Made by a program: the position numbers and the translations under genes
Shown here: positions 1-12,179 of the stretch, piece by piece
Layout of the letters: every line of letters begins with the position of its first letter
How positions within the stretch are numbered: position 1 is the stretch's first letter
Notes under the pieces: generated by a model
Seen by the model: the letters and a program-made list of their open reading frames with translations, nothing else
What the model was told of the DNA's origin: nothing
The model's database searches: none
Assembly: GCA_963932145.1 (NCBI GenBank)
Contig: OZ010587.1
Location: 113,985,783 to 114,049,782, forward strand
Direction of reading: 5' to 3'
DNA from: Acanthosepion lycidas
Lineage: Eukaryota > Mollusca > Cephalopoda > Sepiida > Sepiidae
DNA: 64,000 nt

Positions 1-640
1 ATGTTTCGTCAAAAATTAAAGCAAATACATTATACTTACTTAAATTTTATCCTTTACTAAAAAAAACAAAACCAAAACAAAAGAGACTGTTGCGGCCAAC
101 ACTTTATCAAAAAGTGAACGTTAGCGAACAGAACAAAGTAATCAATGACATATTTGTAAATAGCGAATGAGGAGGGTAAATTGGAACACGATTAAAATAG
201 ATTTTAATTGTAAATAAATTAATGACTAAAAACAAAATAAAAGGTAGCAAAAAGAGTCTAAAATAGAAAAAAATTACTCATATTCCCTCGATCAAAAGTA
301 AGGAACGAATAAAGTGTTCCTTCTGCTTAGATAGGCTTCGCCGATGAAATTTAATATACACAGCCTCAAAAACATTATGATGGTGGACTGAGTGAGGTCT
401 ATGTAAAATCCAAAAATAAAGAAGAAAACTGTCATTGTAATAAGCAGCACAGTCAGGAATGTCCAATAAATGTTGTCTGATCGCAGGGTCGTGCACAAAT
501 TGAGTGGTTCTTTTCATACGTCTCTGACAGCTAAAACACATATAGACGGGTACATGTTGCGTAATGAGAGTTTCCAACCTTTGAGTGGTCAGTCCTATGT
601 ATACCGCATCACAACAGCATTTAAATTTATATATAACAGA
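1..640. other. AT-rich DNA, nothing recognised
   Basis: No coding region, repeat family or RNA gene is recognisable here. The open frames on both strands are short, lack any familiar motif and sit in AT-rich sequence. Confidence 0.5.
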
Positions 641-647
641 AATATTC

Positions 648-649
<2 letters not shown>

Positions 650-681
<32 letters not shown>

Positions 682-785
682 TTCAGCCTATACGCAAACA
701 CACACACATATATATATATATATATAAATCCTGCGTATACATACTAATATATATATACATACTCATAACATACTGCGTATACATA

Positions 786-822
<37 letters not shown>
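650..822. repeat. (TA)n and (CA)n microsatellite cluster
   Basis: Three TA tracts (about 650-678, 708-727 and 788-822) are separated by a short CA tract and by a 20-odd-base unit (tgcgtatacatactcatata-like) that occurs twice. It is ordinary simple-sequence DNA. Confidence 0.95.
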
Positions 823-824
<2 letters not shown>

Positions 825-1086
825 AGAATTCATATAAATATATAAATAAATATATAGAAAATTCTAAACAATATATATGTCGTTTATAGCTTGCAATAAT
901 AATTAGGAAGTGCGCTCAATATCGGAAAATTTATCGGAGATAAAGCGTTTATATCTGTCTGTTGATCGATGCTAAGAAATATTGATAGTCTGTCATTAAG
1001 GAGCCAAGATAAATGTCTGATGTATTAAGTAGAGAAATTTGTAATTGGATTGGATATGCTGTTCTAGGATCGATATATTGTTATTT

Positions 1087-1107
1087 AACAAACACGCACA
1101 CACACGT

Positions 1108-1150
<43 letters not shown>

Positions 1151-1175
1151 ATACATATATTTATATATGTGTGTG

Positions 1176-1265
<90 letters not shown>
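1087..1265. repeat. Compound microsatellite CA/TA/TG/CTAT/TA
   Basis: A short CA tract, (TA)n, (TG)n, about nine CTAT units (1176-1212) and then a long pure TA tract (1210-1265). Short frames rich in Tyr and Ile here are translations of the repeat, not genes. Confidence 0.95.
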
Positions 1266-1266
<1 letters not shown>

Positions 1267-1414
1267 TCGACTCTCCCGTCAAATTCGACGTATGAAGTTC
1301 AAGCAGATCTTTCCTAGGAAACCGACAGCCGGACAACAGCACATGAGATTTGATTATAGTGGTGAAGGTTTCGTGCAGGATCATCCACATTTTTTCAAAG
1401 GGCCGAATACAGAG

Positions 1415-1797
<383 letters not shown>

Positions 1798-2059
1798 CGC
1801 TCGAACTTCGGTGTCGGGAGTTACTCATTATGACAATTCAAAATACAGATTAAAATCAGATAGATTCTTTATATTGGCACAGTGCATTCTTCCTATACAG
1901 ATCTCTTCATCTACTGCTTTGTGCACTTAGCAAGGAATATGATTTGTAATAATTGTTTTCAAAACAAGCAATACATCTAAAATTTCGAATTTTGATGAAA
2001 CATATTTTAATATTATTATTATTATTAATAATACTAATCACATTTATTATTACTAATTG

Positions 2060-2470
2060 CGATTTTTACTACCTTTCCAACTCCTTTATCTGACATCCAT
2101 TTACACAAGCATTTTAGTTAAAGTACTCGTTGTTTCCATCTCTCCCACTTCTCTAAACCTTTCTTTATTATCTGTTCCAGAAATTTCAACTGTTTCTTTC
2201 TAATTCAAAGTTCTACTCTTTCTTTTATTTTCTTTGACATTTCCTCGTTAATCTTCTGCTCCGCCCAATATATTCCCAACCTCATTTTATAGAAATACAT
2301 TTCTGTTGCTTCAAGTTCTTCATCTGTGAAGAAATTGTCCAACATTCTCTGTCATAGCGGGAAACTGATTCGGCACTGTTTAATTCGTTTTTAACGACAT
2401 TTTCTTATTTCTTAAGACTTTGTTTTCGAAGGCACATCTTTCGCCTGTTCTAATGGCACTTCTGGCTGTC
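2060..2470 (-). pseudogene. Non-LTR retrotransposon RT C-terminal relic (RTE/BovB-like)
   Basis: Read on the minus strand in shifting frames, this encodes a decayed version of the RT C-terminal (thumb and tail) segment seen in RTE/BovB-type LINEs. Landmarks are a block like TDEELEATEMYFYKMRLGI near 2330-2270, which corresponds to the family's EMWFYRRMLRI box, then IRKKQLKFLEQIIKK near 2190 and CKWMSDKGVGKVVK near 2080. Several stops and frameshifts make it non-functional. Related relics lie at 27985-28450, 42560-42925 and 60540-60985. The lineage (RTE versus another EN-type LINE) is uncertain; the RT identity is fairly secure. Confidence 0.65.
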
Positions 2471-3480
2471 GCTGTCACACTTTCTGTCGTTTGTTAAAAC
2501 ACATTCCAGAATTTTTGAACGACTCATTATTCTGTATATTGGCGCATTCCCATATTCCAAATCCTATTTCTTACCTTTAATCTTGTCACGTTCACGGCTA
2601 AGCTTTATAAAGTCTACTTTTGATGAAAATGTTGCATCTGAATGGTAAGAGTCAAACTTGGAGTAAATTTGGTAAAAGATAAATGAAGAGAAAAAAAAAC
2701 AAAAAAACAGATTGTTGTTTCCTGGTTTACTAAGAGGAAAAGAACGCCTCCAGGGACAATTTTTCCGATGGCTGATTGCATTTAACCAATCTCTTACTTA
2801 CAACTGTTTTCCTTTATTTTCATCAACTTGAACAAACGAGCCATTTTTTGAAGCGTGCAACATTAAGCATAAAAACCATCACAGAGTCCTGAACGATTAA
2901 TTCAAAGCCGTAGAGAATCTATTTTAGCGTAACTTTTAATGGAACCTTGCCCTGAAGAGTCGTGTCTTTTCGATGAGTAATCCCATTAGGAAAACGTCCT
3001 TTCTAATTATGCGCCCTCGTATGACACAAAGCATCTCGTGTTGGACATCTGCCTTTATAATTAAAAAAAATTGGCAAAAGAGTTATTCATTAACTGCGTG
3101 TGCGTTCTGAAGCTGCCAACTGCGTGACTGCAATATCTCACACAATTTAATATCATAAGAAAGCTAACATTTTCACTCAAGCAAAATTGTTGTTACTTAT
3201 TTTGAGAAAAGATTTAGAGCTTCCGTAGATATTACTCGTTTAGGATTAATTCGTTCTTACATTTTACGATATTTAAATTTACTCTTATTATTTAGAAAAT
3301 GAGTTAAAAGTCACGCTTAAGTTTTAGCACGTTTTCTTTAAATGAAAGAATAAACGAATAAAATTGCTTTGTTATTGAAACCAAACAGCGAAATTTCAAA
3401 ATTAACGTATTTTCTCTCATACAACACACATCAACAACAATTGGTTGACGATTTGTCACTAATATATATATATATATATA
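2471..3480. other. Unassigned AT-rich DNA
   Basis: No coding or repeat family is recognised. A short (TA)12 tract lies at about 3461-3484. Confidence 0.5.
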
Positions 3481-3484
3481 TATA

Positions 3485-3860
3485 ACGCCCACGGTCAACG
3501 GCAACAAAATGTGAAACATCCCTGTCAATTATGTCACCCAGTCGTCGATCCTCAAATTTCTTCAGACCGTCGTGGTTACCGTTAGCTGACTCTTTACTTG
3601 TTAGCACGTAACTTGTTTTATCGCTGGTATGGTGTTAGTGGCATGGTTACACTCGACTTAGCTGCCGTTTATCGACCGCTCACTCCTCACGTTAGGAGGT
3701 CTCGCCGAGCGACGCGGATTCCGGTGTGTATCTCTTCTTGTTATGTCTCTGAGTCCCAAATCTCCAGCTTATATGAAGACCTGCGTCCGGCTGCAGTGGA
3801 GTTGACTAGGATCTGGGTTCGGTTGTGTTCTGCCCTAAGTACCAACCTTTTCTAAATTTC
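3485..3860. other. GC-richer unassigned block with an 85-codon frame
   Basis: This block is visibly less AT-rich than its surroundings and contains a plus-strand frame at 3598-3855 (85 codons) with no recognisable domain. It follows (TA)n and ends at an AT-rich border, which would suit a retroelement end such as a solo LTR, but I see no matching copy and no clear TG...CA ends. I do not call it a gene. Confidence 0.3.
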
Positions 3861-5018
3861 CACACATAAAAATATATTTACTCACTTGTTATTTTTTTCT
3901 AATTTGGTTTTGTCCAGCCCCTTTTTGAGAATGGTCAAAGGAATCAAGCCACTACTAAACTCCTACTCTCTTTACACTTCACCTCGTACCAACGCTCTAT
4001 ATAAACGTTGCTAATCTCTCACAACCTCTTTCTTCTTCCCTCTCTTTGTTCTCCTTCTCTTCCTTCTCCTTTCTCTTCTTTCTCCCTTTTCTTCTTCTCC
4101 CACTTTCTCAACAGCCAATCGCAGCTCGGTTTCCTGAGGCGGGAGTGATAAATCCAACCTCCAGATGGTTTCCGCATAAAACAAAAGGGATTTTCAGTCA
4201 TTAGTCCGTATGAATCAGCTTGCCCCATACTGGGATCCTCTCGATCGATCAAACTATTCAAGAATTGAAGGAAGAAGAATCTATTTCCGCTCTCCTTAAA
4301 AAGAAAGTTTCTCTTTTCTCTGTCTTATGCACTCTTTTTACTATCGAATAGACCACCCGGCGCTTTTTTCTATCGTCACTTCAAAATAGTAATTTTTTTT
4401 TCTCTTACCACTTGCATCCAATAGAAACTGAATTAATGTTTGGATATAACATTTTTTCTGGAAGGTCCACCCATCTTTACAAATTTCGAGTAGTGAGTCT
4501 CTTTGGCAGAAAAATAAATCCAAAAAGAAAAAGTATTGCGCTAGAATTTCACACTTAAGTTAGGAATTTTTTGAATGTTCACTTTAGGAAATCTTCCAGT
4601 TTCTTCGAAAAAGCAGAAAACTCGTGTTAAATTAGGTACCTCCATGAGATCGCTAAAAAAAAAGAGCATTGCATGATGAAAAAGACGCCAAACTTGACGA
4701 AAGCAGAATTTTATCGTCTAGATGTTTATCATTTTCATTAACATCCGACAATTATTTTTATTTTTACAAGATTTTCCAAATTAATGTGTGTCATACAAAA
4801 AAAAAAAAAAAAAAAAAAATGTGCTAAAAATTGTCTATGTTATTTTACTAGTTCCGGTGATATAAAGAGAAGCAAGGATTTTTAAATGAAATTTCAGAAT
4901 GTTCTAAAAAGAATTTTTTTTAAAATAATTAAAATACACTTTGATCTTTCCTCTTAATAATAACATAAACATTTAGACGATAAAATTTTGTTTTCGCCAA
5001 GTTTGGCGTCTTTTCAAT
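3861..5018. other. Unassigned DNA with CT-rich tract and poly(A)
   Basis: Contains a TATA-like CTATATAAACG at about 3998, a CT-rich low-complexity tract at about 4015-4105 and an uninterrupted A run at about 4797-4819. Nothing links the TATA-like sequence to a transcription unit. Confidence 0.45.
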
Positions 5019-5019
5019 C

Positions 5020-5067
5020 ACATATGTTACTATGTGAGAAAACGACATTATTTTTGCACCAACCTAA
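5020..5067. mobile_element. Mariner terminal-repeat remnant
   Basis: The sequence ends in TTTTTGCACCAACCTAA followed by TA, the same terminus as the palindromic MITEs at 8464, 20481 and 35281, but it lacks their internal attacgtc block and carries ...TATGTGAGAAAACGACATTA inside. This fits one end of a longer, parental mariner element. I found no matching opposite end. Confidence 0.6.
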
Positions 5068-5499
5068 TATTTATTTACAAATCCACATTCATATTGTCAG
5101 CAACAATCATCTTTATGCTCTTCTTCAGAACAGTTCTTATTTCTTTGACAACTGCCTCCGCTTTTCTATTTGGTTTAGTTTATTTTACTTTACAGGATAT
5201 CAACATCAATGGCTTATTTAATGCCGACAAGATTTTTACAATAGATTTGTATGAATAGAATATGTATTCTTTGTAAGATATCAGTTATTAGATAAGGTTT
5301 CATTGACATATTTTTATAAAGAGGGTTTTTGACAAGAGTCTGGTTTCATTGATCTATTCTTTTCAGATATACAGTTTATAGAGAAATTGATTGACGTTCT
5401 CATTTGGTTTATATCTCTTGGTAGAGGTCCACTGTTTTAAGAAATAATATTGTCATCCACTTTTGATTTCTTGAAGATTTCATATATTTTGTTTATATT

Positions 5500-7860
5500 A
5501 TAGCATTTTTGTCTTGAGAGAGTAAGGTCTTAACTCTCGGTTAATCTTTGTTTGATAGTGTATGTCATTTCATATGCTTGGCATACTGGTTGATCTTCGT
5601 TGTTTAACAAGTACAAGTCGGTTATTCTTATGTGGCCAATGCATAAGTGGATTACTACTTCTTCATTTTGAGATTTTCTGAAAGCTTACTTCCATTCTCC
5701 GAGTTTGAATTGTGAAGAGCTTATTTATGGATTATCGTCCCAGCACCAGTGCCATTCCTTTTGAATTTATTTGTTAATGACGTCCTTAGAGTCAATTATT
5801 TTGGTGATTGAATCTACATCCGAATCTAAAGCTGATTTCGCTGCTAGTTCTGCTTTATTGCTACGTTCCACTCCGGTGTGGCTAGGAATCCAACATTGCT
5901 CCATTTGATGATACTGAGAGCTATCTAGCTCTGTTGCATAAGCCTCTGAAGTGAAAAATACACCTTCCCTTTGGTGGGTGCTTTTTTTTGGTAATATTTT
6001 GGCTCACTGCTGTACATCCTGTCTTGTCCTCACACTTTGACCCATATGTATAGATCGCTGTAAGGTTAGGATACAATATGCCTTGAAACTCGTCCTGGGT
6101 CCTGAGTCCATAGGGTTGTATGTTGTCAATTTGTTGGAATAGATCACACTAATAAGGTTTTAAGGTACTGCTTTAAGCTGGCTTAGTTGAATATGATTTT
6201 ATTTTGACATAGTATTGTAGTGCCAGTTCAGTGCCTCTTAAATGTTGAAGTGTTTCATTAGCTTCCATGCATAAGCTCTCCACTGGGGATGTTCTATAGA
6301 CCCCAAGTGTTTGTCTGTGGACTTGATGATAGGTTGCGTTCAGTAGTTTTAGGTATTATTTTCTAGCTGCCCCATATGTGAAACTAGCGTAATTCAGTTT
6401 TGACCGAAGGAGTGATCTGTATAATTTAATTAGTGTTTTCTCGATCTGCTCCCCATTCAGTACGGGCCACTACACACAGAAGGTGGAGAAATTTGCTACA
6501 TTTTACTTTTAAATATTTTAGATGCGGAATTTAATTTTTGTTAATTTTTTGTCAAAGATGATTCCTACGAACTTGTGTTGTTCAACTACTGGGATTTTTG
6601 TTCCGGTTTTATTAATGGATTTCCTTTATTAAGAACACAAAAACAATTGCGAAAGACATACCGTAAAAAGATGAGGGAGGGAGTAGTATAGTATACCAAC
6701 GGATGATGCAAGCAAGAGTGTATGCAGGCAGACATTTCCACTATTGGGATTTTTGTTCCGTTTAATTTTAAACATGGGTCCTTTGTATAATTTTCTTAAT
6801 TTTGTTTATTCTATTGAGGCATCGTTGAAGTTCTATGATATGCATATGTCGAGATCTATACATTATTAGAAAATCGTCAACGTATAAGGAGCATCTGATT
6901 CCTTAGCTCACAGATTTAACTATGGAATTAATTTTGACGCAGAAATGGGTCACCAAAAGAATGCTTCCTTGTAGAACCACTTATTGATTTTGCAGTTCTG
7001 TTAGCGTTGTTCCTATACGGACTTGAAATCTTCAGTCTTCCAGGAATTGAATCAACCTCCCTTTAAGGTCCAGTTCAGCAAATATTTCAAGATAGCAAAT
7101 TTCCATGTCATGTCATACGCTTTTTGTAAGTCAAAAAACGTTGCCGTGAGATATTTTCCTTCTTAATGAAGGCCTCCCTTACAAAGGTTTCTAGACGTCT
7201 TAAGTGGTCCATTGTACTTTTCATCCATAAAAGTATATAGGAAGTTGCTGATTAAGCTTTTAGTTTCTAGGTCTAACTCAACCTGCTGTTGATCATTCTC
7301 TGCATAGTTTTACATAGGCAACTGTTTAATGCTATCGTTTTGTAGTTTTTAGGATCTGTGTCATCATTTCCAGGTTTTAAATAGGGATGATGAATGACTC
7401 TCCATATTTCTGGGAAGTTGCCATCTGTTCATATGTTATATATTTTTAATAACAGTTGAAATGATTTGTTGGGTAACTGTTTTATAAATTCGTAGCGAAT
7501 GTCATATGAAGCCACAGATGTATTATGAAATAAAGGCTCATTCATTTCCTATAGGGTAAATGGTAGGTTATGACTCTCCGGATTATTTAATTTAAAGTTT
7601 AGTTTTTGTTTTTCCGCTTTTTGTTTAAGCTTTAGTAATTGTTGCCTACCATTCTTGGGAGACAGATGTACCGCCTGACGCTCCAAGCCTAGAGTCATGT
7701 GTGTAGGAGTGTTGACCGTATTCCTTTATATTCAGTTTGTTATTTTACTTAAGGAATGTTTCCTGAAGGTGACAGTGCAGAAGCAGTTCATTTATGTTTG
7801 CTCTTATTCCATGGCAGTTCCACTGGATTATTTGATACATGACTGCTAAATGTTTTGGGG
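5500..7860 (-). pseudogene. LINE ORF2 relic: endonuclease start, RT, RNase H
   Basis: The minus-strand translation begins near 7840 with MYQIIQWNCHGIRANINELL, which matches the start of APE-type LINE endonucleases; most of that domain is deleted. RT blocks follow: LLLKIYN and FPEIWRVI near 7440, then DPKNYKTIALNSCLCKTM near 7350, the catalytic YVDD at 6873-6884, and a KTLIKLYRSLLRSKLNYASF-type block near 6400. A segment like CWIPSHTGVERSNKAELAAKS near 5890-5830 matches the RNase H core box of I-type LINEs. Frameshifts and stops separate the blocks, and no intact product is possible. Confidence 0.75.
6606..6742 (-). mobile_element. Retroposed insert flanked by ~20-bp duplications
   Basis: The LINE RT region is interrupted by about 137 bp bounded on both sides by near-identical copies of ACTGGGATTTTTGTTCCG (about 6585-6605 and 6743-6763), as expected for a target-site duplication. 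The insert matches 33880-34020, where it again joins the same LINE sequence. The A-rich edge lies on the minus-strand 3' side. Confidence 0.65.
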
Positions 7861-8099
7861 ATTTAGCTTAGTTTGTGGTTGTGATTTCATTTTCCGAGGT
7901 TTGAAGTTTGGAGCCATTTGTGGATTCTAGTTTTCCATCTTCATTTCTTCCAGTTTGTCAAATGGATTTTGGGTAGCAATTTAGACACTGTGAATTTCTA
8001 GTTTTTATTTGGCTGATTCTTTTTTTTTTTTTGTGGGAGGAAATAAGTTCTTAAGTCTATCTTTGATGGTTTTTGGTGGACGGAGAGAAGCTTTGTAGG

Positions 8100-9040
8100 C
8101 GATTTTGTGTTTTTTGGGGGGGCGTGTTTTGTGTTTGAGCGGTAAATTTTTGTTTTTTCTTTATTTATTATTTCAATTCGTTCAATGGTTTTTATTTCGG
8201 TTCACTTTTTACTATTTCCTTGGAGTATATGTCTTTTAGGTAGTTTTGAAATTTCAGACAGTCATTTGGTGTACGAACTTCTCAATAAGAGCTCTGTATT
8301 TGTCAGGTTGACTGGTATTCGTTGTGGTCATTTAGAAAGGACCTTTCATGAGTATGTTAGATGGTTTTCCTCACATTTAGCACAAATTACTTCATAGTGA
8401 CATTCTTCTTCAATGTGGTCTGAATCCCTTTGGCTACATTGTCCACATGCAGCTAACCTATTATTAGGTTGGTGCAAAAATAATGACGTAATAATGTCGT
8501 TTTTTGACGTATTTTTAACGTCAAAAAACAACATTATTACGTCATTATTTTTGCACTAACCTAATAATGCTCAGATTTAGTAGAGCAGGAATATATTGTT
8601 CCACTAGCTCAATACTCTACTCAACTTTTATTTTCTTGGGGATTTGAGGGGTGAGGATATACGCGTCTGTTGTCAGTTTCTTCTTTCCTTTTTATTGTAA
8701 TTCTATGGTAATCACTGACTCCCCAAGGCAGATGTGATTTCCACAGGTGTGGCCATTGAAAAATCTGTGCTTCTAATGACTCCTTTAGAAGTGTTCAGTC
8801 TTTCATGGGGGAAGGTTTTTATTTTGATGTTTTGGAAGGTCTTCATCTTAAAACTTTCGGCGTATTTCCTATTTTCCACGTCTACCAGCAAATTGCCGTT
8901 TCTCACTTTCTTAACTGTTTTGGATTTAATCTTACTGGATAAAACATTTTCAATTAAGAAAGGGAAAAGTTTTGCCAAAGGAGTTTCATCGAGCGCAAGA
9001 AATCTAGAAAATTCAGGACTTCTTTTTCAAAATCTAGTCT
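8100..9040 (-). pseudogene. LINE ORF1 (gag-like) relic with zinc knuckles, split by a MITE
   Basis: The minus-strand frame at 8978-8712 contains a segment ending in PHERLNTSKGVIRSTDF, typical of the nucleic-acid-binding region of Jockey-type ORF1 proteins. After the 101-bp MITE at 8464-8564 the frame resumes with CGQCSQRDSDHIEEEC followed by ICAKCEENHLTYSR (8450-8350), a degenerate pair of Cys-His zinc knuckles. The protein would normally bind the LINE RNA. A tandem 20-bp duplication near 9037-9077 and several stops confirm decay. Confidence 0.7.
8464..8564. mobile_element. Palindromic mariner MITE, copy 1
   Basis: A 101-bp near-perfect palindrome with ends TTAGGTTGGTGCAAAAATAA and its complement (one mismatch, GCACTAACC), flanked by TA on both sides. 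The two halves meet at a short TATTTTTAA-like centre. It has no coding capacity and must depend on a mariner transposase. It sits inside the ORF1 relic of the LINE at 5070-9080. Confidence 0.9.
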
Positions 9041-9089
9041 AATTGATATCTTTTCATTCTAATTGATATCTTTTCATTTTTTATTTATT

Positions 9090-11340
9090 TTGGTTATTAT
9101 AAATATCTCTCGTTCACCATCAACCTCACATTGTTGAATGGGAGCGGCGTGTTGAAAGTATTTTAAAAATAGAAAGTTGCTCACTCGAATTACAGCAATG
9201 CCTAACACGCGAGGTCTCGGAATAAACACAAATTCAAAACCAGGCAAATAATACATCTCACACAATCAAAACATGAATAGAAACTAACATCACCAAAACA
9301 CGCCCCTTAAAAATATCTGAATATATATATATATATATATATATGTAAAGTTGTAATAATAAATCTTAAAGAAGATCCTTCACCATACCTAAAAGACAGG
9401 CGCTACAAAATCATGATGTCGTTCACGAACTAGCGAAAACCATATTTCTAAAAGAATTCAAACAGTAACAACGACAAAGGTAGAACATTTAACTAGTAGG
9501 GAAAATAATGGCAAAAAATATGTTAATTTCCACACTACCCCAAACAAAAGTTATTGTTAGAAAGAGCGATGACAGTTAGTGGACTTGAGAAATCTATTTT
9601 ACTAAAAAAAATCTTTTAAAAGAAAGGCCTTATAAAATTTTAACAGACGTGAACGGTTTGATCAATGGGTGTCGAATGTTTCACATATGAAATAACCTAA
9701 TTGTAACATTATTATTATTATTTGGACAAACTTATACTTTTTTTCTTGTTATCGTTTCTCTGAGGTCGTTTTATAATCTACGACCAATAATTAAAGGGCG
9801 TCTATAGGAAATAAAGTAGTAGACCTCTAGGGATCAATGTTTGCTTTTTTCGAATAAAAATCTTACATTATTCCATGATGTATTTGATTGATAAAGACAT
9901 GAGTCCCATAATGCCTAGACACCAGTCCCATAATGCATCGGGGCGAAGTAAACGCGTCAGAATTATTGACATAATAATGTTGACAAAGAAAGATTTTTCT
10001 GAAATTAATTCATTTTTTTTTCATACAAAGACATTTGCAAGCAACCAAATTGAGAGAAAAATTGCCTGTGGCATATTAACAGGTCTGCTATTTCTTTGAT
10101 ACGTGCATTTAAAATAAGGAAATGCATTTCTGCCATTGTTTTTATGTTCTATTTTAATAATGAACAAAAAAAAAGATTTGGAAACTTGAAGATTGATCCG
10201 AAAAAAAAGATGGCATGGTTTAAAAATTCCATGGAACTGCAAACCTCCGAGCGTGATTTTTCTTCTTCGAAAGATTCTCTTTTCACTAGGAAATGATTTA
10301 AAAATAGATTGACGGCATTGATTTTTAGTCCGTTTACAAAATGCAGCGTTTTTCGCATTGAATTACCGAAATGAAAGCAAATTATTTGTAATTGTCATCA
10401 AGAGGAAATTGCAAGATCATTGTCCAATTTTGCATAAACATTCTGAAAGAAAAATATCTGACGCTGCATTATTACTCTTTCGATTTTCGTATCGATTTAC
10501 ACAAAGAATTTTCTAGCCAGCAAAAAAAAGTGTGTTTTAGATCAAATAGCCTATTTTGTTCCAGATCCCTATTTAGAATTTTAATACATCAGGATTTTGT
10601 GTTATTTACATACATATGATTGCGGAAACCTTGTTTTTAATCTAAGCAGCCAATACAAATTTAAATTGTATGGGTTGTGGTGAACGAGTGTCAGTAGAGA
10701 CGTAAAAGAGGCCCCGGGTTTTGTGCTGACATGTCTGTCGAAGCTAGTCACATCCAGGTTTTCCTCATTAGCAAAAAAAAAAAGCTTGTCATGTCCAGAT
10801 ACGGGTCGCTCTATGTTCAGATCCGGGTCTTTGTCAGCTGTCTCATGACAATAAAAGTGATGGGAAAACTGGCAGTCAGTGAGACTCGGTGTCTTATGAT
10901 GACCTTTCCTTGTCGTAGTTTGTTCCGGAAGTTGTATGCCCCTGTTTCTGAGGTAGTGGCCTCACGAGTCATTATTCTATCTCTTCTCTGTCTCTTACCC
11001 CGTAATTCTTAAGAGAACAACCGGGTAAGTGTTTCCTCGAACCTCAGCACATCCATGCGTTATTTTCCAACAGTGAGTTTGGTCGGAAATTATCTACTTA
11101 TTTTGAATATCTCGAGAATTGGTTAAGCGGCCTTGCGACATTACTGAACATTCATAGGCAGACACTCATCTGTGGGCCTATTTAATCAGTAGTGAGATAG
11201 CACGGAGTGAGCAAGTTATAGTGCGGCCATTTCACTGACACCGAATTTGCCTCAAGTTTTACTTAAAACGGAGCTATTCATCAGCGTAGACTATTGAAAG
11301 AATTACGAAAATTACCTGCAACGATTATTATAAGTGAACA
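9090..11340. other. Unassigned AT-rich DNA
   Basis: Holds a (TA)13 tract at 9318-9344 and a plus-strand frame at 10731-11012 (93 codons) in a slightly GC-richer patch without any recognisable domain. A short palindrome (ATACAAATTTAAATTGTAT) lies near 10651. I see no supported gene. Confidence 0.45.
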
Positions 11341-11359
11341 CCATGCGAAATGCAGACAA

Positions 11360-11730
11360 CAACGCTTCAAGCTTCGTCAGGAATCCATTTTGTGGATTGA
11401 CTAAAGTATGGCTAACATAGAATTGTGTTGCTTTGTGAGAATCCACTGTATGGAAGGCCTTCAACAATCAGAACACGCGAAAATTCTGAACGCGTGCGTT
11501 CTGCAATTAAATAACATTCACGATTGACAGTAACAGGATTGAAAGATTTCGGAATTCCATGAACTATTTTCACAGAGGTGCCATGAAACATTCGGCAGAA
11601 TTTCTCTCACAACAGTGGAACTGTGAGTTCAAGTAGCATTTGATTTGCTTCAAATCATTATCAATGACATTTCATCAGCGAAGTTGATTTCCACCAAGCG
11701 GATAATCAATGACTGCACTAATTAGTTGGT
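11360..11730 (+). pseudogene. Transposase-like relic (Tc1/mariner-type HTH region)
   Basis: Across shifting plus-strand frames I read LRQESILWID near 11375, then LYGRPSTIRTRENSERVRSA near 11450-11510, the GRPxTxRTxEN linker typical of Tc1/mariner-like transposases. A possible F(I)SEVDFH segment near 11680 resembles the catalytic SDEAHFH box. Many stops are present and no inverted ends were found. The call rests mainly on the linker motif. Confidence 0.4.
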
Positions 11731-11799
11731 TGATTTTCTTGGTATATCAACACCTCTATGGGTTATTTATTGCCAAATTCTAAATATTTTCAACATAAT

Positions 11800-12120
11800 T
11801 GTAAACTACAAATAAAATATATTGTTAGTCATTTTTATATAAATATGTATTTTTGGTCATTTTTTATATAAAAATGTATTGCTATAAAATTTACTTTTAT
11901 ATTCATAGTGTTTTGTTTGAGGTTCATTATTTGCCCATAGCTAGGACCCTAACACATGCTACCACACCGGGTCAGGATGGACTTGGAAACAGCAATTAAA
12001 AGGTGGTTCCACGCTCCTAAAAACCTAATCTCCCGATCAGAGTCGTTGCTGTCGGATGAAGTTAGTGACTGGTCTAGGGCTTTGATCGTGAGACAAAAGT
12101 CTAAATGTTTCCTGTTTCTC
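11800..12120 (-). repeat. Unnamed dispersed repeat, copy A
   Basis: On the minus strand this matches 42160-42510 on the plus strand over roughly 320 bp: a GATCGGGAGATTTTTAGG-like block, a CCTGACCCGGTGTGGTAGCA-like block and an AT-rich end with ~32-bp units containing ATACATTTTTATATAAAAA. The AT-rich units occur about three times. No coding is recognisable. Confidence 0.6.
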
Positions 12121-12133
12121 CATGTGTGGCAAA

Positions 12134-12179
12134 GTCGAAATAATGTCAAAATAATGTCAAAATAATGTCAAAATAATGT
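12134..12179. repeat. 11-bp tandem repeat, four copies
   Basis: The unit TCAAAATAATG is repeated about four times with almost no change. Confidence 0.9.

Larger units (their letters stand above)
5070..9080 (-). mobile_element. Degenerate Jockey/I-type LINE, ORF1 and ORF2 relics
   Basis: Read on the minus strand, 9080 to 5070 holds the parts of one LINE in the expected order: a gag-like ORF1 (9040-8100), an endonuclease start near 7840, RT (about 7600-6230) and an RNase H-like segment (about 5900-5800). Stops and frameshifts occur throughout, so it is dead. It has been entered by a mariner MITE (8464-8564) and by another insert (about 6606-6742). Fragments of the same family lie at 34030-34385 and 40840-41215. 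The RNase H-like segment favours an I-superfamily or RNase H-bearing lineage over classical Jockey. Confidence 0.75.

Noticed and set aside
3598-3855. 85-codon frame in a GC-richer block as a host exon
   Set aside because: No recognisable protein and no clear splice context; left as unassigned.
10731-11012. Possible small gene (93 codons) followed by a GTAAGT donor-like site at about 11023
   Set aside because: No domain, and a single donor-like word is expected by chance.
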